25,000 nucleotides of DNA from Owenia fusiformis (taxonomy: Eukaryota; Annelida; Polychaeta; Sabellida; Oweniidae). The position numbers and the translations under genes are program-made. The stretch lies in assembly GCA_903813345.2 (NCBI GenBank), contig CAIIXF020000204.1, forward strand, positions 1 through 25,000, in the 5' to 3' direction. Of this stretch, positions 23,701 through 25,000 are shown piece by piece; positions within the stretch are counted from its first letter, which is position 1; each line of letters starts with the position of its first letter. The notes beneath the pieces were generated by a model. The model worked only from the letters and a program-made list of their open reading frames with translations, ran no database searches and had not been told where the DNA came from.

Positions 23701-24707
23701 CTATACTGGTTATAGACAGTACTAGAAGGAAAGCTTATGACTTCAATGAAGTGCTTCATTATGACATAACTTCTGTATAACATGACATCACGCTCATGCT
23801 CAATGCTGACTGGTCGACTAAATGTTGCATCACTTCCTGTGTGAGTATCTTCTGTAAAGCGTACAGCTTTTTCCCTCTTAACTGATTCACCTTTACCTGA
23901 AAAATCACATCTTTTTAAATACATTCTAATGGTTTAGGATTAAAAACTAGATGTACAGTTCAGTATGTAGCGTTCTCAAATCAAATAACAGAAAGTAACC
24001 AGCTGCAAAATGGGTAGATCTTCAACCCTCTGAATTCCCTTGTAATTCTAAAATAGATTCTCAAGACAATTATAATGGAAGATGGATAAATACACTCACA
24101 CAAACATACGCAAATTCAAGACATCCAAAAATCTAATGTGTTTCACAGTATACTAAATACCTATGATTGGTCCACTCCTTAACTGGTGAACAATCTCATC
24201 AGGATCCTGACTAGAGAGGTTCAAGGCCTCATTCATGACATACAGTACGCTGTGAACCTCAAGACTCTGTAGTACAGACATAGAGTTCAGGTGGTTGTAG
24301 TCCTTCTCAGACCTAATAATAAATGTATGGATCATCAATCCTCCTTCATCAATTATTTATAAAAATAAGCAATATGTTAATCAAACTGATAGGAGTGTAG
24401 ATTTTGATATATTCAACAAACGGGAGTAATGAGCTGATATATTAGTCCAAGTTTCATAATAGGATTTCCTTGGTGTTTTGGTACAAGTACTGCAAATACA
24501 TTGGCTTATATACATACATTTACATTGCGCATATTTGCATATATGGTTTCAAATATGAACAAAAACTAAAGTTTTAATCAAAAATTTTTAAATTTACAAT
24601 GTCTCTATGGCATACCTTGTCTTACTAAGGCACCACTGTAGCAGGTCAAGGTGATATTGCATTCTCTGGAATGTGTTGCTCAATAGCTCATTGCCCAGGT
24701 CTTCATC
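2290..24707 (-). CDS. ZFYVE26: ZFYVE26 / spastizin orthologue, 31 internal exons, both ends outside the window
   Basis: In animals ZFYVE26 is a very large alpha-solenoid protein that binds PI3P through a FYVE finger. It works with spatacsin (SPG11) and the AP-5 complex in late-endosome/lysosome traffic, autophagic lysosome reformation and cytokinesis; loss causes spastic paraplegia 15 in humans. Modelled exons, 5' to 3' of the gene: 24616-24707, 24161-24312, 22583-23896, 22155-22393, 21189-21994, 20717-20829, 20227-20320, 19967-20068, 19634-19869, 18967-19181, 18450-18642, 17963-18153, 16840-17571, 16286-16588, 15060-15206, 14574-14867, 14160-14342, 13440-13535, 12855-13008, 12170-12292, 11334-11533, 10993-11123, 10351-10400, 9826-10001, 9460-9620, 8787-8963, 7950-8115, 7565-7660, 6831-6890, 2610-2756, 2290-2487. 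All introns have GT-AG ends and all phases agree. The FYVE finger and the C-terminal solenoid (EVSTKCGLEPMGVWVAWGTA) align with the human protein. Roughly 1990 residues precede the FYVE break, more than in human (FYVE near residue 1812 of 2539), so this protein is longer. Confidence 0.95.
3115..3490. repeat. Decayed dispersed repeat block, copy 2
   Basis: The block contains two degenerate units, each with aaaaatggtggcca (about 3213 and 3316) preceded by 'ttgag/aaccaaat'-type sequence. It ends with ggacagcttttctatatccc at about 3444-3463 and an imperfect hairpin reaching ggtataatt (about 3490). The ending matches 2094-2140. The repeated motif and shared end suggest a family of short interspersed elements. 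Confidence 0.5.
3833..4105 (-). mobile_element. tRNA-derived SINE, 5'-truncated copy
   Basis: This copy matches 13750-14073 almost base for base over about 270 bases, apart from a handful of substitutions and one small patch after the shared 'gcagttcttccca'. On the minus strand it has the Pol III B box GGTTCAAACCC (4063-4073) followed by a body containing the perfect inverted pair CTGGCTAGAA / TTCTAGCCAG. It ends inside the tRNA-like head, so the A box is missing. A 5' truncation of this kind is typical of target-primed reverse transcription. The body ends in a TA-rich tail at about 3825-3842. Confidence 0.85.
4849..6483 (+). CDS. Secreted or membrane-tethered somatomedin B-domain protein, intronless
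   Basis: I chose the ATG at 4849, the first in-frame ATG (A at -3); the in-frame GTG at 4843 is not a likely animal start. The 544-residue product has a signal peptide (hydrophobic core about 8-24) and a somatomedin B domain whose eight cysteines are residues 50, 54, 67, 69, 73, 79, 80 and 87 (SCDRDCNMYDDCCEDF). Two cysteine modules follow, closing with YRNIFCGIC (about 156-164) and FKNIYCALC (about 256-264). A further cysteine group lies at 329-354. There are several N-glycosylation sequons, three 13-residue Thr/Asn/Gln-rich repeats near 470-508, and a short hydrophobic tail (GLFVCLMYASLI) that could be a GPI signal. Comparable ectodomains occur in lophotrochozoan proteins that continue into a seven-helix receptor; no such helices are present here. 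The gene lies wholly inside a ZFYVE26 intron on the other strand. Its function is not known. Confidence 0.87.
   Translation: MKSKYLPYLMISQIAILFIGLQFSNCDVELHKCNGVKIKLKHWASATVSCEGRCGSHINDTIMSLSCSCDRDCNMYDDCCEDFRDMCPNLARGLEGLGPRFHCGMSLGGGKHVYVIATCPNDGTLDKSLLDKCLSTESKIGLLTTPVVDRQTGYHYRNIFCGICNRINSEQMVAWTINMGTPGPLDIKDMMSILDVEQTGQTIQITYDPYVVPDFPPRICALKYDYCTGECLNATIVEKCTESGGMVVHNIWGTTFKNIYCALCSSDGVLAAGARIFSGYPPSNGYPSVRQPFYSFKLQIDIREDPGFYLSTVTPGVGYLNSEPIRSICKVIDNHCCLIDCGASAIVSTNGARCKQRKDKWMANVNLTIAMYSFTIGITGSLQEYLNYNGLQGSGYIQITHRESYNLGFLYKLSLVLMFDQDYTKVKMNNIINETFSNLDKFYMNNTKIGIYVSDVTSVEFEYIIGEDVMTTQNKTQENCDIMTTQKITHENIDIMTTHKTEEENGVNVTQEDAKGSTVKTSGAITNKSGLFVCLMYASLIQYR
6256..6372 (+). repeat. 39-base in-frame tandem repeat, three units
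   Basis: Three 13-codon units begin MTTQNKTQ, MTTQKITH and MTTHKTEE. They form a hydrophilic, Thr-rich stalk just before the hydrophobic C terminus of the somatomedin B protein. The units differ from each other, so the repeat is not brand new. One N-glycosylation sequon (NKT) is retained in the first unit. Confidence 0.8.
6484..6830. other. 3' flank of the nested gene and remainder of the host intron
   Basis: The nested gene's 3' untranslated region presumably starts here. The only polyadenylation-like hexamer seen close by is ATTAAA at 6541-6546; no AATAAA is near. A short (A)ACTAA run lies at about 6743-6768. Nothing else is recognisable before the ZFYVE26 donor at 6829-6830. Confidence 0.4.
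6831..9620 (-). CDS. ZFYVE26: ZFYVE26 local exons 25-29 (9460-9620, 8787-8963, 7950-8115, 7565-7660, 6831-6890)
   Basis: This is the alpha-solenoid segment downstream of the FYVE finger. Exon 25 encodes SLCMSLLELHSLPVECGRFL, exon 26 LRYLLFNAKMKFLKGHD and YRSRVDLLSLLI, and exon 27 the highly conserved AMEVSTKCGLEPMGVWVAWG followed by DFKGAREKFAKCLK. Exons 28 and 29 are short and less conserved (CLEAMPRVATIS; SIKDLIAEPPV). Exon 26 ends in phase 2, so exon 27 must begin with one base. The acceptor at 8116-8117 satisfies this and gives a gapless match to human across SILELTKIDSLRRMRDKL. The upstream open frame to 8243 is intronic. The 25/26 junction makes an AGC serine codon. Confidence 0.92.
7448..7552. 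repeat. 21-base tandem repeat, five units, in the intron beside the exon 28 donor
   Basis: Five consecutive 21-base units begin with gcagctgtatta or a close variant. The first four contain CAGCTG, an E-box palindrome, and the fifth reads CAGCTA. The array ends 10 bases before the intron donor at 7563-7564. Nothing else was seen in the 6891-7564 intron. Confidence 0.9.
8681..8741 (-). mobile_element. tRNA-like SINE head, old copy
   Basis: On the minus strand the sequence begins GCCATAGAGCTCATTTGGTG, which resembles a tRNA D-arm and A box. It reaches GGTTCAGTACC (8681-8691), one mismatch from the Pol III B-box consensus. The stretch downstream of the B box is AT-rich and not clearly related to the SINE at 13750-14073, so this may be a different family or only a tRNA fragment. 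It lies in the intron 8116-8786. Confidence 0.5.
8964..9459. other. Intron with nothing recognised
   Basis: This intron separates local exons 25 and 26. Apart from a short G-rich patch near 9050-9067 and a TA run near 9380-9391 I see no repeat, gene or conserved motif. Confidence 0.6.
9826..10400 (-). CDS. ZFYVE26: ZFYVE26 local exons 23-24 (10351-10400, 9826-10001), linker after the FYVE finger
   Basis: Exon 23 is only 50 bases and encodes a charged helix-like stretch, REAQESVQDRLKERLS. It joins exon 24 in phase 1 with a GGC codon. Exon 24 encodes a Ser/Thr/Glu-rich linker and then EFLWQLSLDEEANEAVREEF, which corresponds to the human segment ending LVRSEFYYEQ just after the FYVE domain. The last residues are EFFYEY, and the donor GTAAGT follows. 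The linker is probably disordered; the end of exon 24 starts the C-terminal solenoid. Confidence 0.9.
10401..10992. other. Intron with nothing recognised
   Basis: This 592-base intron lies between the second FYVE exon and the 50-base exon 23. It is AT-rich, and no repeat unit, RNA gene or coding potential was found. Confidence 0.6.
10993..11533 (-). CDS. ZFYVE26: ZFYVE26 local exons 21-22 (11334-11533, 10993-11123), FYVE zinc finger
   Basis: Exon 21 ends with the start of the FYVE domain, DWVPDETVQACMVCSVQRFS, which supplies the WxxD motif and the first zinc pair. Exon 22 continues FTRRHHCRRCGRVVCAACSS and ends its finger with ARTCDDCY. All eight metal ligands (CMVC, CRRC, CAAC, CDDC) and the basic RRHHCRRC patch that contacts PI3P are present; the usual RVC motif reads RTC. 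The domain is split by a 210-base intron in phase 0. The start of exon 21 is a Ser/Pro-rich linker (SPRTSQSFPSSAKRHSTSAP) likely to be disordered and phosphorylated. The finger should bring the protein to PI3P-rich endosomes. Confidence 0.97.
11534..12169. other. Intron with nothing recognised
   Basis: This 636-base intron separates local exons 20 and 21. I see only short AT-rich stretches and a weak duplicated 'agatatacc' near 11735-11760. Confidence 0.6.
12170..13535 (-). CDS. ZFYVE26: ZFYVE26 local exons 18-20 (13440-13535, 12855-13008, 12170-12292)
   Basis: Exon 18 encodes MLEVLPDWCLTEYEHLIS and SPLLLLEQFLMNAK, in phase 0. Exon 19 encodes VEWFSKALQNAKPELHRLPS and SYASKALDFPILNMQN. Exon 20 is a Ser/Thr/Arg-rich linker (TASSMRRSASRA) leading toward the FYVE finger. 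The run PLLLLEQFLMNAK is strongly conserved in ZFYVE26. The 3' boundary of exon 18 is the edge of a tandem repeat that has copied the 5' splice site several times into the intron. The 19/20 and 20/21 junctions are both phase 1. Confidence 0.92.
12394..12441. repeat. Perfect 24-base tandem duplication in an intron
   Basis: Bases 12394-12417 are repeated without change at 12418-12441 (ctgtaaagtggtaaatgaat...). Perfect identity suggests a recent slippage or duplication. It lies in the 12293-12854 intron, where nothing else was recognised. Confidence 0.9.
13110..13490. repeat. Tandem array duplicating the exon 18 / intron boundary
   Basis: Units of about 47-89 bases repeat a block that on the minus strand reads as the end of exon 18 (gagcagttccttatgaatgc, aaag), a 5' splice site (GTAGGT or similar) and the first intron bases (tgttagatatcata). 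The true junction is at 13439/13440. Related donors lie at 13387-13388 (GTTATG), 13334-13335 (GTATGT), 13274-13275 (GTAGGT), 13227-13228 (GTAGGT) and 13138-13139 (GTAGAT). The copies become less similar away from the exon. Confidence 0.85.
13750..14073 (-). mobile_element. tRNA-derived SINE, copy with complete head
   Basis: On the minus strand the element begins at about 14073 with a tRNA-like head. This has the A box (TGGCCTAGTGGTTA, 14047-14060), a long variable-arm region, and the B box GGTTCAAACCC (13980-13990) matching the Pol III consensus. The body carries the inverted pair CTGGCTAGAA / TTCTAGCCAG and ends in a TA-rich tail. Total length is about 324 bases. The second copy at 3833-4105 is nearly identical over the shared part, so the family has moved recently. 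The element sits in the intron 13536-14159, in the same orientation as ZFYVE26. Confidence 0.88.
14160..16588 (-). CDS. ZFYVE26: ZFYVE26 local exons 14-17 (16286-16588, 15060-15206, 14574-14867, 14160-14342)
   Basis: These four exons are all phase 0 and encode a continuous helical solenoid. Exon 14 includes CALDEDTRACMLLLHDTDHF and EEKQWKVMLEIIDSIPAA. Exon 15 includes ARVVLGGLRQWSVETCIELL, exon 16 LTQAHEFDVARRWAKFHDIG and EQEALLYLLGKTPPATIQAY, and exon 17 QEDSHMCLEICDGILARSS and LFVTEFMLNRLRSDIDG. Paired amphipathic helices of this type are characteristic of the spastizin middle region. The intron between exons 14 and 15 (15207-16285) holds a large minisatellite. The open frame continuing past the acceptor of exon 15 to 15431 is intronic. 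Confidence 0.92.
15207..16285. other. Intron enclosing the 29-base minisatellite
   Basis: This 1079-base intron separates local exons 14 and 15. About 440 bases of it are the tandem array at 15630-16071. The rest is AT-rich with no gene seen. Confidence 0.7.
15630..16071. repeat. 29-base minisatellite, about 15 units
   Basis: The consensus unit starts attaattatgagccttcta and ends with ctaacctag. I count fifteen successive units; most are exactly 29 bases, with a few insertions (30, 31 and 33 bases). Units differ by one to four bases, and neighbouring units share variants (for example 'ttccaac' in units 12-14), which shows local duplication. Each unit contains the palindromic-type core attaattat. 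Confidence 0.95.
16840..17571 (-). CDS. ZFYVE26: ZFYVE26 local exon 13, 244 codons
   Basis: This long exon begins VSLPKCLLECVKCLQ and ends PLVGGTHPDILTTSDK, in phase 0 at both ends. The first and last thirds look helical (EEFRDKLKIFTQYKDTLEII; FPVLKRHLEAYVIPLVGG). The middle is Ser-rich and probably disordered (NVSSSPSNIEYSDSLDIST; GSGSFHSTSSQDSDISIVD). The Ser-rich middle makes this segment longer than a plain solenoid would need. It is followed by an intron that begins GTAATT. Confidence 0.93.
17572..17962. other. Intron with nothing recognised
   Basis: This 391-base AT-rich intron separates local exons 12 and 13. No repeat or coding signal was found. Confidence 0.6.
17963..19181 (-). CDS. 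ZFYVE26: ZFYVE26 local exons 10-12 (18967-19181, 18450-18642, 17963-18153)
   Basis: Exon 10 encodes SAEYARITEATEELQHITLE and CFFVNAMNLMTLHAALYRLM. Exon 11 begins with an acidic stretch (PGDEDVDSLNEEDI) and continues GVVFTNKMAYKVGELGIVSL. Exon 12 encodes LDLMDPWLKYLPNKDAYILS and FSPDLLSQQVSEYVSSLVDN. The 9/10 and 11/12 junctions are phase 1 and the others phase 0. The segment CFFVNAMNLMTLHAAL resembles the core of a 'DUF547-like' fold in some proteins, but here I regard it as part of the spastizin architecture and do not assign a separate function. Confidence 0.9.
18643..18966. other. Intron with nothing recognised
   Basis: This 324-base intron lies between local exons 10 and 11. No repeat, gene or RNA was found. 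Confidence 0.6.
19182..19633. other. Intron with nothing recognised
   Basis: This 452-base intron lies between local exons 9 and 10 and is strongly AT-rich. No repeat unit or coding potential stands out. Confidence 0.6.
19634..20829 (-). CDS. ZFYVE26: ZFYVE26 local exons 6-9 (20717-20829, 20227-20320, 19967-20068, 19634-19869)
   Basis: Exon 6 encodes TKHGRLDYVSSLYEQMKTLC, exon 7 HEVLEYFNAIQEGPTEILGK, exon 8 FENQQKTAYILGAKSKNDKM, and exon 9 EAVAQKLRLNLTHIIVTCCC and NPELVARELLSKMRLLMK. Junction phases are 1, 2, 2 and 1 in order and all resolve to sense codons. For exon 8 there are two candidate acceptors; the one at 20069-20070 is needed for the phase. The segment is predicted helical. The Cys-rich TCCCPTIP turn is unusual but does not form a recognisable zinc finger. 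Confidence 0.9.
20321..20716. other. Intron with nothing recognised
   Basis: This 396-base intron separates local exons 6 and 7. An open plus-strand frame with hydrophobic residues exists here but is not supported as a gene. Confidence 0.55.
20861..20879. repeat. Perfect 19-base palindrome
   Basis: Nine bases, ccatgggca, a single central A, and their exact reverse complement form a GC-rich hairpin in otherwise AT-rich intron. It abuts the 34-base tandem array that starts at its last base. Confidence 0.95.
20879..21138. repeat. 34-base tandem array, about seven or eight units
   Basis: Units resemble ggtggacataggagataa followed by aattaaattctcttaa. Most are 34 or 35 bases; the second unit is shortened to about 30, and the last carries an internal expansion of the attaaatt part. 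The array fills most of the 359-base intron between local exons 5 and 6. Confidence 0.9.
21189..21994 (-). CDS. ZFYVE26: ZFYVE26 local exon 5, 268 codons
   Basis: The exon starts LFNMGDNSSAAEVEFGELYS and ends KWSVAFGQIDHLKLG. The joined reading QVVK/LFNMGDNS matches the human 'QVLAMFNLKSS' region, which fixes the donor of exon 4. A Ser-rich stretch follows (AAKSSMSSLAKVAARGMQSA). The conserved helical core is SMIVLDLACAASKTPEASES, comparable to the human 'AAFDLACTQCQLWKTCKQLL'. The exon has phase 0 at its start and phase 2 at its end. The methionine at 21983-21985 is internal, not a start. Confidence 0.93.
22155..22393 (-). CDS. ZFYVE26: ZFYVE26 local exon 4 with a basic RS-type patch
   Basis: The exon encodes a Ser/Gly-rich lead (TDSGSATASSNSQGG), a strongly basic Arg/Ser run (RKRQRKRSRSRSRDD) and then conserved helices (SEESLLNMCLKRGNYAQAG). 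It starts with two bases completing a GAA codon from exon 3 and ends in phase 0 with QVVK before GTTTGT. The basic patch resembles an RS-type or nuclear-localisation-like motif. I do not recall such a run in human ZFYVE26, so it may be a lineage insertion. Confidence 0.92.
22583..23896 (-). CDS. ZFYVE26: ZFYVE26 local exon 3, 437 codons, acidic/Ser-rich insertion region
   Basis: This is the longest exon. It begins KGESVKREKAVRFTEDTHTG, reaches a helical conserved core (KVFPLNYRVELLENIFSLLF), then a long acidic and Ser/Thr-rich stretch (DIQDDIIVENEHIDADN; SMDTSLEQSLDVSLDQ). A second helical part follows (TKHLESCVKVETMQLHITRL), ending in a Glu/Ser cluster (SESEEDSILSESEPEESS). The acidic part is very likely disordered. 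It probably explains why more residues precede the FYVE finger here than in human. The methionine in the readthrough upstream of 23896 is intronic; the acceptor TTTTTCAG sits at 23897. Confidence 0.93.
24161..24707 (-). CDS. ZFYVE26: ZFYVE26 local exons 1-2 (24616-24707, 24161-24312), most 5' visible exons
   Basis: The first visible exon encodes DEDLGNELLSNTFQRMQYHL and DLLQWCLSKT. The second encodes SEKDYNHLNSMSVLQSLEVH and VLYVMNEALNLSSQDPDEI. They join in phase 2 with an AGG codon and both look helical. The first exon starts in phase 0 after a TAG acceptor, so more exons lie to the right of the window. No start codon or promoter for the gene is present. Confidence 0.9.
24313..24615. other. 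Intron with nothing recognised
   Basis: This 303-base AT-rich intron separates the first two visible exons. No repeat or gene was found. Confidence 0.6.
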
Positions 24708-25000
24708 CTAGAATATGTGACAGTTTCAAACAGCATAAAACAACTCATTGTTTCAAATACATGTATGTATGCACTTTATACTGTTGTCTTCTTCCAATTT
24801 GTTCAAAAATGAAAAGTTCACCTTCAGATGTTAAACTCAAATGTTAAATAACATTGGATTCAATTACAAGTATAGCGAAGGCAATAGCCACAAAACATGT
24901 CCATGTACCTTAACCCATTAATAAATCATGCCATTTCAGATCTGTTTCCTTATTGTCATAAACAAGGTTGACACGATTCATTAGCTCTCATGTGATAAAT
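24708..25000. other. Intron running off the right edge
   Basis: A donor-like GTACATGG exists on the minus strand at about 24908, but all three frames upstream of it contain stops within a few codons. I therefore treat the stretch as intron. Confidence 0.6.

Noticed and set aside
24908-25000. A further ZFYVE26 exon ending at a GTACATGG donor
   Set aside because: All three minus-strand frames contain stops just upstream of the donor and no helical conserved segment is visible.

Overview
This is an AT-rich, intron-rich animal nuclear sequence. Codon use, GT-AG introns, a tRNA-derived SINE, minisatellites and the gene content all argue against a prokaryote or virus. A secreted protein with a somatomedin B domain and paired 'NI(F/Y)C..C' cysteine modules, together with a TRIM-NHL relic, suggests a marine lophotrochozoan such as a mollusc or brachiopod. 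The species cannot be fixed from the sequence alone.

The window is dominated by one minus-strand gene, an orthologue of ZFYVE26 (spastizin). I could model 31 consecutive coding exons from 24707 down to 2290. They total 7341 coding bases (2447 codons), every intron has GT-AG ends, and the reading phase is kept at all 30 junctions. The FYVE zinc finger is split over the exons at 11334-11533 and 10993-11123. The gene is open at both ends: the N-terminal exons lie beyond the right edge, and the last part (about 270 residues in human ZFYVE26) should lie beyond the left edge.

On the plus strand there are two other loci. Bases 2-1020 hold the 3' part of a TRIM-type coiled-coil/NHL-repeat gene broken by two in-frame TGA codons and one frameshift. 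Bases 4849-6483 hold an apparently intact intronless gene for a secreted or membrane-tethered somatomedin B protein. It lies wholly inside a 4.07 kb ZFYVE26 intron, in the opposite orientation.

The introns carry most of the unusual DNA: two nearly identical copies of a tRNA-derived SINE (3833-4105 and 13750-14073), a decayed second tRNA-like head (8681-8741), a 33-base inverted repeat (1346-1444), a 21-base array rich in CAGCTG (7448-7552), a 29-base minisatellite (15630-16071), a 34-base array beginning at a perfect 19-base palindrome (20861-21138), and a tandem array in which the exon-intron boundary itself, including the 5' splice site, has been copied several times (13110-13490). No RNA gene, CRISPR array or complete autonomous transposon was seen. 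The strongest candidates for something undescribed are the splice-donor array and the nested somatomedin B gene.
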